64,000 nt of DNA from JBBDIP01 sp050260675 (GTDB taxonomy: Bacteria > Bacillota > Sulfobacillia > Fermentithermobacillales > Fermentithermobacillaceae), in the NCBI GenBank assembly GCA_050260675.1, contig JBLNCN010000005.1:868001-932000 (forward strand). Reading direction: 5' to 3'. Each line of letters begins with the position of its first letter. Position 1 is the stretch's first letter. Shown one piece after another: positions 34,674 to 44,234 of this stretch. The notes under the pieces were generated by a model. It did no database searches. It was not told the DNA's origin and saw only the letters and a program-made list of their open reading frames with translations. The position numbers and the translations under genes are program-made.

Positions 34674-36770
34674 CTATACGCCGTTGGCCAAGGGCATCTT
34701 CAGTCGCATCACCGTGCCGCCACCAGGACGGTTCTCCGCCCAAAGGTCTCCGCCCATCCGCCGGACCAGGCCGCGGCTGATGAAGAGCCCCAATCCAATG
34801 CTGCCGGAATGCCACTTCGCGCGTTCAGGAGTCCGGTAGAACCCTTCAAAGACCTTCTCAAGATCCTGAGGGGGGATACCCGGCCCATCATCCTCGACAC
34901 TTAGGATCGCTGCGTCTCGCGTCTTTCTCATTTCCAGCCGGACGTGCCCCCCGACAGGAGTGTACTTCCTCGCATTGGTCAAGAGATTCGTTATGGCCTG
35001 GCTGAGCCGCTGTGGGTCAGCTATCACCAGTATTCCGGACTCGCCGAGAGATGACGACCACTCGTGGTCCGTATCGACTAGCTGACCCTCAAGGACCGAG
35101 AGAGTCAACGCGCGGAAGTCAACCGTGGTCAGGTCGACGCTGAGCCGCCCATTTCTCACCCGGTATGCGTTCAGGAGGTCGTCGACCAGAGATGATAGGA
35201 GCCTCGCCTGGACGGTCAGCGACTCTACGCTGGAGCCCAATACTGGCCACATCTCCGGCGTCATCTTTAGAGACATGAGCTGCGCTTGGCCGAGAATCAC
35301 CTGCAGCGGATTTCGGAGCTCATGGCTAATCACGAGCATGAACTCGTCTTTGAGGCGTTCAAGGCGTCGAAGCTCGGTAACATCCTTAACAATGGAGAAC
35401 ACTCGCCTGCCCAGCGGGGTATCCACCGCAGTTGCTGTGTGAAGGAATTCGAGTTCCTGTCCCTTCTTATTTACCAGCCGGTAGGGATAGTCGACGACCG
35501 ACTCCCCTCGCAAGGCTCTCGCCGTGGGCCGTTCTTCGGGGAGTATGGTCCGGCCGTCGGGACTCGTGAACCCGAGATGAGGTATCTCACCTATGTTCTC
35601 TGCGGGCTCATCGTCATCCAGACCGAGGGAGCGGCGCCACGCCGGGTTGGCGTCAAGGATGCGCCCCTGCTCATCTAGCACATAGACGGCCACGGGACTG
35701 GCGTTCACCAGTGTCCCCCATTCTGCCGCCTTTTGCTCAGCCTTTAGCTGGGCCTCCTGCCGGGCGCTCTCCAGCCGCCGCCAGTCGATCACGTCACCAG
35801 CTAGCCGGGCCAGCATGTCCACCATCTTAAGAGCCTCGGCTCCGAAGGTGACCGGCTCCCGAAAGTGGGTCGACAGCATGCCAAGGACCTCACCGGTGGG
35901 AGAAAGGATCGGCGTCGATTGCACGGCCCTCACCCCTGACCTCCTGTAAATCTCGAGTTCAGGGGTGCCCATCATGATTGGGCTGGTCTCGGTATCCTCA
36001 ATGGCGACCCTCTCACCGGTCCTCCAAGCCGTGGCGCAGGAGGTGTTGTTGCACCGGTGTACCGTGCGAAAGGACTCGGTAAAGTCAGACCCAAAGCCGT
36101 ATACAGCGATGATAGTTAGAGCATCTGCTTCGCTGTCCACCAGCTGGATGGTCCCCAATTCTGCATGGGTGATCCTGACTGCGGCTTCCAGGATCGCCGA
36201 TGCCAGGTCCTGGAGGTCCGCGTACTCGGTGACCTTGGAGCTGATAGCGTGGAGAAGCCCAACGGCGCGGAGGATCTCTTCCATGGCCCTGTGCTCCCGC
36301 TGAGCTTCAGCCAGGGCCTTCTTCTGGGCTTTCTTCTCGACAACTATCTCGGTAGTATCTCCGCCAAACCACATTATGTGTTCGACTGAGCCGTCCGGTC
36401 CCAACAGGGGATAGTAGTAGTAGGAAGCGTACAACACTCTAGGCTGCCCCCAGATTTCGGCCTCAAGGGGTCCATCGACCAAGTGCACCGGTTGGCCGGA
36501 CCTGGCGACCTTATCGAACACTTCCAAGACCTTGCCGTAGGGCTTCCCTTTCCACACTTCCGACCACTTGCGGCCGATGAAATCGGTGACGCCCATCGAT
36601 TCATAGAACCTGACCTGAGCCGGATTGGCTTTCTCGTAGCGATAGTCTGGGACGGATAGCACGGCGATGCGGAGCGGAGACAGATCGAAGATCACCTTAC
36701 CGAGAGAGTCCTCCAACACAACAAAGCCCCTCCCAACGCACTTCTCTGCAATGTACCCGGACAGTGCCAT
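34674..36770 (-). CDS. Soluble PAS-GAF-PAS sensor histidine kinase
   Basis: 698 residues without membrane segments, so the signal is sensed in the cytoplasm. Order: PAS-like domain (about 20-145), coiled linker (145-170), GAF domain (about 175-330, with VHRCNNTSCATAWRTGERV, resembling redox or ligand-binding GAFs), PAS (about 345-465), HisKA with phospho-acceptor His483 (VISHELRNPLQV) and HATPase: NLLTNARKYTP, DDGPGIP and GSIGLGLFIS. No response regulator gene is adjacent, so it is an orphan kinase here. Cysteines 240 and 245 in the GAF domain are worth noting. The start codon lacks a strong ribosome site. Confidence 0.92.
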   Translation of the reverse strand: MALSGYIAEKCVGRGFVVLEDSLGKVIFDLSPLRIAVLSVPDYRYEKANPAQVRFYESMGVTDFIGRKWSEVWKGKPYGKVLEVFDKVARSGQPVHLVDGPLEAEIWGQPRVLYASYYYYPLLGPDGSVEHIMWFGGDTTEIVVEKKAQKKALAEAQREHRAMEEILRAVGLLHAISSKVTEYADLQDLASAILEAAVRITHAELGTIQLVDSEADALTIIAVYGFGSDFTESFRTVHRCNNTSCATAWRTGERVAIEDTETSPIMMGTPELEIYRRSGVRAVQSTPILSPTGEVLGMLSTHFREPVTFGAEALKMVDMLARLAGDVIDWRRLESARQEAQLKAEQKAAEWGTLVNASPVAVYVLDEQGRILDANPAWRRSLGLDDDEPAENIGEIPHLGFTSPDGRTILPEERPTARALRGESVVDYPYRLVNKKGQELEFLHTATAVDTPLGRRVFSIVKDVTELRRLERLKDEFMLVISHELRNPLQVILGQAQLMSLKMTPEMWPVLGSSVESLTVQARLLSSLVDDLLNAYRVRNGRLSVDLTTVDFRALTLSVLEGQLVDTDHEWSSSLGESGILVIADPQRLSQAITNLLTNARKYTPVGGHVRLEMRKTRDAAILSVEDDGPGIPPQDLEKVFEGFYRTPERAKWHSGSIGLGLFISRGLVRRMGGDLWAENRPGGGTVMRLKMPLANGV

Positions 36771-36801
36771 CTATGCAGAAACCGCCAAGCGGGGGTCGGA
36801 C

Positions 36802-37770
36802 TTATCTGGTCTCGCCGAGCACCCGCAGCGCCCTCATCGTGATCCACTTGCTTGGGCCGTTCTTCTCGACTTCCACCAAAAGAGGATTCCGGTAGCTGTT
36901 CTCCAGCGCCCACCTTCCGGAGTCATCCTGCTTGGACTTCACGACTTCAACCGCTTCCTTCATCCGACTGTCATTCACGCCGAGCCTTTGCAGGATTTCG
37001 AGGATCTCCAAGACGTCGGTCTGGTACATGAGCGGGAAACCGAACTTCAGCCATCCTGGTTTGGATACCTTGCTGAGGTCATGGCTACGTTTGTGGACGT
37101 GATGTTTGAGGATGTACTCGACTCCCTGCTCAAGCGCCGCCACAACCGCCGGTGATCTCTTGGCAGGCGGAATCTCAGCGAACGCCTTCATGACCTTCAC
37201 CACGCCCATGTGGCAGGAGTGCTTCCCCCAACACATGATCATCCTGTCATATGGAGGGCCTTTCGGCGGTTCGCCTTCGGAGTCGTCGAAACGCTGGTAC
37301 CTGGCTATCCACGCGATAGCGTGCTGTACTCTCGGGTCGTCCAAATAGCCAAACCGGATGAGAGCGAAGACCATATTCCCTGTCAGGCAAGGTATTACCA
37401 ACCCGGCGCGGCCGCCCGACTTGGCGCTCGCCTGCACCGAGAACCCGCCGCACTCCTTCTCCTGAGAGTGTTCCATAAGGTACTCGCAGGCCTCGGTTAT
37501 CGCTGCATCTCGCTCCGCGCCCAGTTCAGCCAATATAAGAAGCTGCCAAGACAGCCCCCTGTACTTGGAGTAGAAATCGCGTCTATACGGGAGAAAGTCG
37601 TCTGAGCCAATCCGCGCGACTATCTCGGGCACCACGCCCTCTCGCATGATGGCCCGCCTGGCCTCTGCCAACTCTGGGTCTTGCTCGGGGCGGCCCACTA
37701 GATCCCGCAGCGTGTAGTAGCGAACCGAGGGGTTGTCCTCACCCAGAAGCCACTCCATGACTCCGGTCAC
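36802..37770 (-). CDS. Terpenoid-cyclase-fold (prenyltransferase/squalene oxidase-like) protein
   Basis: 322 residues from GTG 37770 (AGGAGG eight bases upstream). The protein is a run of helical pairs such as VRYYTLRDLVGRP, LVIPCLTGNMVFALIRFGYL, VEVVKSKQDDSGRWALENSY, the last like the QxxDGSW repeat of squalene-hopene cyclases. Catalytic acidic motifs of true cyclases are not obvious. Proteins of this type are often mislabelled as nitrogenase NifH; there is no P-loop here. Conserved Cys/His in CWGKHSCHMG could bind metal. Its start lies inside the end of the GNAT gene (overlap 32 bases), so the two are coupled. Confidence 0.7.
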   Translation of the reverse strand: MTGVMEWLLGEDNPSVRYYTLRDLVGRPEQDPELAEARRAIMREGVVPEIVARIGSDDFLPYRRDFYSKYRGLSWQLLILAELGAERDAAITEACEYLMEHSQEKECGGFSVQASAKSGGRAGLVIPCLTGNMVFALIRFGYLDDPRVQHAIAWIARYQRFDDSEGEPPKGPPYDRMIMCWGKHSCHMGVVKVMKAFAEIPPAKRSPAVVAALEQGVEYILKHHVHKRSHDLSKVSKPGWLKFGFPLMYQTDVLEILEILQRLGVNDSRMKEAVEVVKSKQDDSGRWALENSYRNPLLVEVEKNGPSKWITMRALRVLGETR

Positions 37771-38290
37771 ACTCTGTCCCTCCTCCACTGAAATCGGTGC
37801 GCTCCTGAAGCAGTTTCTCCATTACGACGGTATCAACCCAGCGTCCGTCCAGCATGCCCTGTTCCTCATAGACCCCTACGGTTCGGAAACCCATCTTGGC
37901 ATATAGCCTCATGCCCTGCTCGTTGAAGGGAAAGGCTGAGAGGACCATCTTGTGAAAGCCGATACGCCGCGCTTCGGCAATTAGGTGCCCGAGCAGGAAC
38001 TCCCCCACGCCCTTACCGCGCCAGGAGCGCTCCACATAGATCGAGAAGTCGGCAACGTGGCGGTACGCTTCGCGGGGGTTGAAAACGTTGAGGGACGCCC
38101 AGCCTACGACCTCTCCATCTTCGGCAGCCACAAACACGGGATGCCTGTCATCGCGGCTTGCCAGCCACTCGGCCCTTTCCCGCTCTGTCCGGGTCTGTGT
38201 TTCGAGTGTGGCGATCCTGTCTTCGATGCCCTGGTTGTAGATACACGTAATTGCGGGGACGTCATCTATGCTAGCGGGCCGGAATTCCAT
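37739..38290 (-). CDS. GNAT acetyltransferase, phosphinothricin/arsinothricin type
   Basis: 183 residues from ATG 38290. The sequence matches the Pat/ArsN group: MEFRPASIDDVPAITCIYNQ, EVVGWASLNVFNPREAYRHV, ADFSIYVERSWRGKGVGEFL and AFPFNEQGMRLYAKMGFRTV. Such enzymes acetylate amino-acid-like toxins (phosphinothricin, arsinothricin, methionine sulfoximine). The C-terminal tail after MEKLLQ is extended by about 20 residues that overlap the next gene. Lies between the MATE exporter and the cyclase-fold gene, all leftward, perhaps a detoxification unit. Confidence 0.87.
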   Translation of the reverse strand: MEFRPASIDDVPAITCIYNQGIEDRIATLETQTRTERERAEWLASRDDRHPVFVAAEDGEVVGWASLNVFNPREAYRHVADFSIYVERSWRGKGVGEFLLGHLIAEARRIGFHKMVLSAFPFNEQGMRLYAKMGFRTVGVYEEQGMLDGRWVDTVVMEKLLQERTDFSGGGTECDRSHGVASG

Positions 38291-38384
38291 GGGAAAGCAT
38301 CTCCCTGCCGACTCCAGCACTTGCTTTGTCTTTCCTATTGCTCCATCGAAACCCAAATTCCTGCCGCACAGAATGACTGGTCTT

Positions 38385-39782
38385 CTAGTCCGCCGCCTCC
38401 GTCACACCGTTTTGGACCGCCGTCTTCCACCTGCCCTGGAAGTAGCGCCAGAGGACGATCACGACGCGGACCCATTGATCGATGTTAATGGCCCACCACA
38501 CGCCGGTGATGCCTAGACCTGTGCTCTTGCTCAGTAGGAAGGCAAGCGGTATGCGGCATCCCCAGATGCCCACTCCCGCGGCAACCATGGCGGTGACCGT
38601 ATCGCCGGCGCCTCTCAGTGAGCCGCCAAGCGTCATTGAGATCTGCTGGGGTATCTGCGAGAACCCCATGATCAGGAGATACTGGGCGCCCATGGCGATT
38701 ACCGCCTGATCGTTGGTGAGGATGCCCATCAGTGCCTTTGGAGCTAGTACCAGGATGGCAGTGGCGAAAGCACTGAGCGTTACGCCCCACCTCACTATCT
38801 GCCTGATGTACCGCTCAGCCAAAGGCAGGTTCTTGGCGCCGAGGGAGCGACCCACCAGGGCGGTAGCCGCGATGCCGAAGCCAGCGGAAGGCATGTAGGA
38901 GATGCCCTCAGCCTGCAGCCCGAGTTGGTACGCAGCGCCCGCGACGGTGCCGAACTGGTTGATCAGCCGGAACAGGATGATCGCTGCCAGTTGCCAGAAA
39001 AACATCTCAGCAGAGGACGGCACGCCAATCCGGAGAAGCCTGCCGATGAGCCTCGGGTCCAGCGAGACGCGATCCCTCAGCCGCAGGCTGACACCCGAAC
39101 GCGTGCTGTATAGGTACCAGGCCGCGATAGCCATTCCCGTCATCTGCCCCACAATGGCGGCAAAGGCCGGTCCCCGGAAGCCCAAGGCAGGAAAGCCAAA
39201 ACGTCCGGAAATCAGGACGTAGCTCAGACCGGCATTCACGATGTTGATCACAAAGGCGATCTGCATGGGAACCCTGGTGTTGCCCATCCCCCTCAGGATG
39301 GCGCTCATGACCAGGTATAGGGCCTGGAACGGCATGCTGAACGCAAGTATGCGGAGATAGGTCACGCCCAGCGGAAGCGCTTCAGGCGTGGCCCTAAACA
39401 TCCCGAGCAGCGACGGAGCGTACACGTAGGCGGTCCCGCTGATGAAGAACATCATGACCAATGCTACGAGCAGGGCTTGCTGGGCGGTGCGCCGGACTCT
39501 TTCTTCATCCCGAGCGCCGACGGCCTGAGCGATCAGAACCGTGGCCCCTGTTCCGACCATGCCGAGGAGGATCCACACAAACATGCCCACGCGCCCCGAC
39601 AATCCCACTGCGAGGATTGTGGCTGCTCCGAGCCTCCCGACCAGGGCCGTGTTGACGAAGCCGATGAGCATCTGGAGGATATTCTCAAGCGATACCGGCC
39701 AGACCATTGCGAAGATAGTGCGGCGCAGCTGGCTCTGTGACAGTTCCGCTTCACTTATCAGGGTTGTTGTATCGGCTGCCAT
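38385..39782 (-). CDS. MATE family efflux transporter
   Basis: 465 residues from ATG 39782 (AGGGGAG about nine bases upstream). Twelve hydrophobic helices in two six-helix halves. Family lines: FAMVWPVSLENILQMLIGFV at the start, GTGATVLIAQAVGARDEE at the first half's loop, AILRGMGNTRVPM and, in the second half, LVGRSLGAKNLPLAERY and LGGSLRGAGDT. Exports cationic drugs or metabolites using Na+ or H+. It is 94 bases upstream of the phosphinothricin-type GNAT gene and could share its transcript. Confidence 0.93.
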   Translation of the reverse strand: MAADTTTLISEAELSQSQLRRTIFAMVWPVSLENILQMLIGFVNTALVGRLGAATILAVGLSGRVGMFVWILLGMVGTGATVLIAQAVGARDEERVRRTAQQALLVALVMMFFISGTAYVYAPSLLGMFRATPEALPLGVTYLRILAFSMPFQALYLVMSAILRGMGNTRVPMQIAFVINIVNAGLSYVLISGRFGFPALGFRGPAFAAIVGQMTGMAIAAWYLYSTRSGVSLRLRDRVSLDPRLIGRLLRIGVPSSAEMFFWQLAAIILFRLINQFGTVAGAAYQLGLQAEGISYMPSAGFGIAATALVGRSLGAKNLPLAERYIRQIVRWGVTLSAFATAILVLAPKALMGILTNDQAVIAMGAQYLLIMGFSQIPQQISMTLGGSLRGAGDTVTAMVAAGVGIWGCRIPLAFLLSKSTGLGITGVWWAINIDQWVRVVIVLWRYFQGRWKTAVQNGVTEAAD

Positions 39783-39958
39783 AGTGAATGCTCCCCTGCT
39801 TCTGACGACTGCCAAATGTTGTGTAAAGTCCCCAGAACGTCAAGATTCCATATTGGTGACTGGGCTCCCTCCATAATACCGGACTTGGCGCAGGTAAAGC
39901 GAGACCGGCGCGAGAAGGCATCAACACTGGAAGCCCGTGGCAAGGGGGAGAATCACAT

Positions 39959-40491
39959 ATGGCGGCGTTCGCAACGGAGCGGCTCCTGATCAGAAGGTTC
40001 ACGCCTGATGATTGGAATGCACCCTGTCAAAGCCGGAAGTCGTGCAGTATGACGCTGAGACGGTGAGCGACGAGGAAGAGTGCAAAGCGAAGGCCGCCGC
40101 TAGGGCCAACAGCAAGGCTTTCTGGGCTGTCACCTTGAAGGAAACCGGAAAGATGATCGGTCACGTGTACTTCGCCCAGGCCGACCCTCCCGAGTTCCTG
40201 ACCTGGGAAATTGGGTATATCTTCAACCCCGCGTTCTGGGGCAAAGGATACGCCACCGAGGCGTGCCGGAGGATCCTCAAGTACGGCTTTGAGGATCTCG
40301 GCGCCCACAGGGTGACGGCCGGGTGCAGCCCGGACAACCCGCCTTCCTGGCGTTTACTCGAAAGGCTAGGCATGCGGCGGGAGGCTTACGAGAAGAAGTT
40401 CGGTTTCTTCCACCGCACGCCCGAAGGCGAACCTATATGGCTCGATGCTTACAAGTACGCAATCCTCAGGGAAGAGTTCTGCACCCGGTAA
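39959..40491 (+). pseudogene. RimJ/RimL-type GNAT acetyltransferase with frameshift
   Basis: A good start, AGGGGGAG nine bases before ATG 39959, opens the frame MAAFATERLLIRRFTPDDWNA, the normal RimJ-type beginning. The expected continuation LSKPEVVQYDAETVSDEE is in another frame from about 40021. Compared with the family a stretch of roughly 10-15 bases is missing at the junction (40016-40021), so the reading shifts. The remainder is intact: EIGYIFNPAFWGKGYATEA, ERLGMRREAYEKKFGF. Without repair only a 35-residue peptide would be made from the good start. An internal ATG at 40012 lacks a ribosome site. Confidence 0.75.
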
Positions 40492-40546
40492 CGCCCGCTG
40501 GTCTAGACCCGCTAGCCTTAGCCCGCTAGTCCAGACAATCGCGTCG

Positions 40547-41734
40547 TCACTTGTCGCGGGTCTCGACCTGCTCAACAGCATAGACGAAGCCATCCATACT
40601 GCCGAAGAAAAGAACCCCGTTCGATACGGCGGGCCGCGAGTAGACCGCGCCGCCCGCTTCATACTTCCACACGAGCTTGCCGTCCTTCATTCGGACCGCG
40701 TAGAGGTACCCGTCATTGCAGCCAAAGTAGACCACGCCGTCGACCAGCGATGGTGAGGAGTAGACCGCCTTCTCGCCGGTCCAGTATCTCCACACAAGTT
40801 CGCCGGTCTTGGCTCGGAGAGCATAGAGGTTTCCGTCGTATGCCCCAATATACACGATACCGTCCTGGACCTGTGGCGACGACCAGACCAGAACCCCGGC
40901 AGTCTCGTAGACCCACTTCTCCTGCCCTGTGGCACAGTCCACCGCGTAAATGAGCCCGTCCATGCTACCGAAGTACAGAGCGCCATCTGCGATAGCCGGC
41001 CTGGAGTATATCCCGCCCTTGGTCAAATACTTCCACTTCAGTTGGCCAGTTCCGGCATCGAGCGCGTACAGGTGCCTGTCGTAGTTACCGATGTACACAA
41101 CTCCGTCGACAACCGCGGCAGAACCCTGGACCATACCCTCCGTCTGGTACCGCCAGACCTCCTCGCCGGTCGCGGCGTCAACGGCGTAGACGTGGCCATC
41201 CGCGCTTCCGAAGAACACCTGTCCACCGGACACCAGTGGTGACGACGAAACGACGTCGCCGGTCTCAAACCGCCACTTCACTGAGCCGTCCAGGTTGACC
41301 GCGTAGAGGTTTCCATCGTGGCTGCCGAAGTAAACGACTCCGTCATAGACCGTGGGCGAAGAGTTCACGGCCCTTCCAGCCTGGATCTGCCATTTGACTT
41401 TTCCGGTCTCCTCGTCGATCGCGTAGAAGACCCCGCTCCGGCTTCCGATGTAGACGACTCCGTCCACTACGGCCGGGGACGAGTATACGAGGTCGTCGGT
41501 GTCCAATCTCCACTTCAGCGCCGGCTTCAGCCGTGGCTCAGCCCCTCCCGCTGGAGGAGTCGCTGGCGCCTCGGGAGACGTTCCCGTAGGTGGATCCGGG
41601 GTTGGCCCAACAGGTGACGCCGGCGGCCCGCTTGTCGGAGGGGCCTCGGAAACCGGAGCCCTGAAACATGAAGATAAGAGCGCCGAGAGAAGGAGCAGGA
41701 CTGCCCAACACCGACGTGCTGTGCCTATTCTCAT
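40547..41734 (-). CDS. Lipoprotein with PQQ-like beta-propeller repeats
   Basis: 395 residues. Lipoprotein signal LLLLSALLSSC (Cys23), a Pro/Thr-rich linker to about 70, then eight roughly 40-residue blades of the pattern SSPxVxDGVVYxGSxDGxLYAxDxxTGxxxW. This is the PQQ-dehydrogenase or BamB type fold; catalytic PQQ ligands are not apparent, so it is likely a binding or scaffold protein on the outside of the membrane. The repeats are similar enough at DNA level to recombine. Stands between the broken GNAT (convergent) and the DUF885 gene. Confidence 0.9.
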   Translation of the reverse strand: MRIGTARRCWAVLLLLSALLSSCFRAPVSEAPPTSGPPASPVGPTPDPPTGTSPEAPATPPAGGAEPRLKPALKWRLDTDDLVYSSPAVVDGVVYIGSRSGVFYAIDEETGKVKWQIQAGRAVNSSPTVYDGVVYFGSHDGNLYAVNLDGSVKWRFETGDVVSSSPLVSGGQVFFGSADGHVYAVDAATGEEVWRYQTEGMVQGSAAVVDGVVYIGNYDRHLYALDAGTGQLKWKYLTKGGIYSRPAIADGALYFGSMDGLIYAVDCATGQEKWVYETAGVLVWSSPQVQDGIVYIGAYDGNLYALRAKTGELVWRYWTGEKAVYSSPSLVDGVVYFGCNDGYLYAVRMKDGKLVWKYEAGGAVYSRPAVSNGVLFFGSMDGFVYAVEQVETRDK

Positions 41735-41840
41735 CGCGTCACACCTCCACCCTTAGGGACGTAACTCGGGTGCGGTGGTTCCAATTCAGCCGCGGTTGGG
41801 CTTCCGGCCAGCTCCAGCGCAGCTACAGGGCAGCCCTAGC

Positions 41841-43544
41841 TCATCTCCAGCTACGGAAACGCCGCTTATCTGCCTCGCTGAGCGCCAGGTACTTCTCAAA
41901 TCCGTCGAGGCTGAGGTGTCCCACGGAGAACAGCTCTTGCGTGAACGCCTTGTCGTCCAAGCCTGACCTGGACTGTAGATCGGCGAGCCTCTTCATCCCG
42001 TAGTAGTAGCAGGTCATGTACCCGGGATTCCTCTCCTGGTACCGCACTTGCCCTCGGGCTGAACCCCTATCAAATCCGAGTTCCTTCATGTAGAGCTCCA
42101 CCGCATCGTCGACCGTCCTTCCGAAGTAATGGAGGTACAAGTCGGCCTTGATCCTCACCGCGGTATGGTGCCGTCGCAGGCGCACGAACAAAGGGTAGAC
42201 AGGGTCGTCGAAAACCCCTTCCATCATCCGCTCGGACCGGTGGGCCGCTCCCTCCAAAAGGGGCACATACCTGGAGCCTATCTTAACTGTCTCGGGGAGG
42301 GGGTCCAACGTGGTCCTGACGAACTGGGCGTGATGCCCGGGGTAGCACTCATGGATGGCCATCATCTTCAACCAGCCGTCGGTAACGGCTTTGTAGTTGG
42401 TGTCGTTGAGGAATACCTCACCGATGAGGGGGCGCCTCCGCCAGCAGCCCGCGCCGTAGCCGCCCCACGGGAAATCGTCCCGCGTCTGCTCTGGAGTCGG
42501 CATAACCAAGCAGTTCTCTTCGGGCAGGTCAACGTACCCGTCCCTGCAGGCTGCCCTGGCGTCGGCCACATACCGCTTCATGCGGGCAAACATCTCTTCT
42601 ACAGAGTCGCAAGGTCCGCCGTGCTGCTTCAGAATCCCGAAGGCATCGGCAAGCTCCTCCACTCGGCCGAGTCCGGTTTGCCTGGCCGCCTCCAGCAGCT
42701 CCGCGCGGGTGGCGGTGATCTCCCGCTCGTGCCAGTCCAGGAGTTCCTCCAGCTTCACGCCCAGCTCGTCCCGGAGTATGGTCTGGTAGCGCAGACGCGC
42801 GTTTTCGCCTAGAGATTCATTGCCCTGCCGGTCAAGGGGCTCGGCTTCCGCACCGACTCTCGCCTGCCCGCTAAGAGCGGCCGCTTCCGCGCTTGCAGCC
42901 TCGGCTTCCTCACGCCACAGCAGGCTTTTCTGTGCGAGATCGTCCAACCTGCGGGCCAGCGAGTCCCTGGCACTGGGGCTGAGGGAAGCGTAGTACTGGG
43001 GTATTCTCGCTCTTACGTTGGACGACACCTTCGCCAGGACTTCACAGGCACGGCCGATATCGGCGGCGGCGTCGCGCGGTACCGAGCGCCAGACTTCTCG
43101 TACCCCGGCCCACACGGCGTCCATCTGGTCCAACCGAGCGTTCAGCACTTCTAAACGCTCCTCCGCCGGCCGGGAGTCCTGGCGCGACATGTAGTCGACC
43201 ACCCTGGTCTGGCTTCCGATGAAGCGGGCCGGGCGCGCGTAAGTGGTATCAACAAGGGAAACCCGACCCGAGAGAAACTGCACGAAGTGCTCCTTAAGGA
43301 GCGCGTACACTGGGTCCTGGGCCGGAAGGTCCTGCGCCCTCCGGGCCAAGGCGCCAAACACGCTCTTCTGTTGCTCTTTCGCTTGCAGTGAAGGAATGAC
43401 CGCGTGGGCCTCAAACCCGCGCCCCGACATGCTCCGGTATGCTTCGGTTGCAGCCTCGCGGTCAAAGCTGGCGTATACCTGCGTGAGTCCCTCCGTGAGC
43501 TCCTGCATAGGCCCCTGCATGAGCCCCTCCGTTTTCCCGGTCAC
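41841..43544 (-). CDS. DUF885 family protein, likely zinc-dependent carboxypeptidase-like
   Basis: 567 residues, no signal peptide. The family mark HECYPGHHAQF (an HExxxGHH metal site) lies near residue 390, followed by LLEGAAHRSERMMEG and the late line DDAVELYMKELGFDRGSARGQVRYQERNPGYMTCYYYG typical of DUF885 (quoted here as one conserved block near 490-530). Members resemble M3/M32-type helical metallopeptidases; substrate unknown. Start codon uncertain: GTG 43544, ATG 43520 or ATG 43508 are all possible. It is 54 bases after the end of cobC and reads the same way, but is probably not part of B12 metabolism. Confidence 0.85.
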   Translation of the reverse strand: MTGKTEGLMQGPMQELTEGLTQVYASFDREAATEAYRSMSGRGFEAHAVIPSLQAKEQQKSVFGALARRAQDLPAQDPVYALLKEHFVQFLSGRVSLVDTTYARPARFIGSQTRVVDYMSRQDSRPAEERLEVLNARLDQMDAVWAGVREVWRSVPRDAAADIGRACEVLAKVSSNVRARIPQYYASLSPSARDSLARRLDDLAQKSLLWREEAEAASAEAAALSGQARVGAEAEPLDRQGNESLGENARLRYQTILRDELGVKLEELLDWHEREITATRAELLEAARQTGLGRVEELADAFGILKQHGGPCDSVEEMFARMKRYVADARAACRDGYVDLPEENCLVMPTPEQTRDDFPWGGYGAGCWRRRPLIGEVFLNDTNYKAVTDGWLKMMAIHECYPGHHAQFVRTTLDPLPETVKIGSRYVPLLEGAAHRSERMMEGVFDDPVYPLFVRLRRHHTAVRIKADLYLHYFGRTVDDAVELYMKELGFDRGSARGQVRYQERNPGYMTCYYYGMKRLADLQSRSGLDDKAFTQELFSVGHLSLDGFEKYLALSEADKRRFRSWR

Positions 43545-43598
43545 AGCGATCGACCATCCCTTCCGCGGCCTTTCGTCTTCTCCGGGGTGTTCCCCACG

Positions 43599-44234
43599 CT
43601 ACCAGATAATCCCTTCCCCCGGCTGCAAGCGCTTCACTTCACCCGGATGGACCTGGGAGGTCCAAAAAGCCCGCAGATCCCCGTGCCTGCAATATGACAT
43701 CAGCGCTCTAAGCGGACCGCCGTGGGAGACTATGGCGATAGCGGGGTGCTTCTCGTCTGAATTCCCGTCTAAGCTGCCAGCAGTCAATACGGACGGTGCC
43801 GCTTGGCCCCTGAGAATGGCCAGCATCGTGGCTCTCACTCGCGCCCACATGTCGGTCAGGCTCTCCCCGCCGGGAGGGCGGGTCCCCAGAGGATCGGCGA
43901 ACCAGGCTTCGAGCCGGACCGGGTCTCGCAGCCTGATTTCCTCGTAGGTCATCCCCTCCCACTCGCCGAAGCTCGCCTCGGCCAGCCCATGCACGACGAC
44001 GGCACGAAGGCCGAGCCTGTCTGCGATGATCCGGCTGGTCTGCATGGCTCGAGTCGAGGGGCTGGTGTAGACGGCCACCGCGTTGGCTGTCTCAAGGGTA
44101 CGCGCGGCCAGCCTCGCTTGGGAGATCCCCCGCTCCGTGAGGGGGCTGTCCCCCCTGCCTTCGTACCGGCGTTCCAGCGTGGCCTGGGTTTCCGCATGCC
44201 TGACCCCGTAGATGACCGGAGGCTCATAGGGCAT
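43599..44234 (-). CDS. cobC: Histidine phosphatase, alpha-ribazole phosphatase-like
   Basis: 211 residues from ATG 44234, whose A is shared with the cobS stop (TGATG). Phosphohistidine motif YGVRHAET near residue 10, ERGISQARLAARTL, TSPSTRAMQT, HGLAEASFGEWEGM with the acid Glu, and the second catalytic His in AIVSHGGPLRALM. The general family removes phosphate from many small molecules. As last gene of the cobamide salvage operon it most likely dephosphorylates alpha-ribazole-5'-phosphate or adenosylcobalamin-5'-phosphate. Family certain, substrate inferred. Confidence 0.85.
   Translation of the reverse strand: MPYEPPVIYGVRHAETQATLERRYEGRGDSPLTERGISQARLAARTLETANAVAVYTSPSTRAMQTSRIIADRLGLRAVVVHGLAEASFGEWEGMTYEEIRLRDPVRLEAWFADPLGTRPPGGESLTDMWARVRATMLAILRGQAAPSVLTAGSLDGNSDEKHPAIAIVSHGGPLRALMSYCRHGDLRAFWTSQVHPGEVKRLQPGEGIIW

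Noticed and set aside
36802..37770. Nitrogenase-type NifH
   Set aside because: Relatives are sometimes labelled so, but there is no P-loop or iron-sulfur motif; the sequence is an alpha-alpha toroid.
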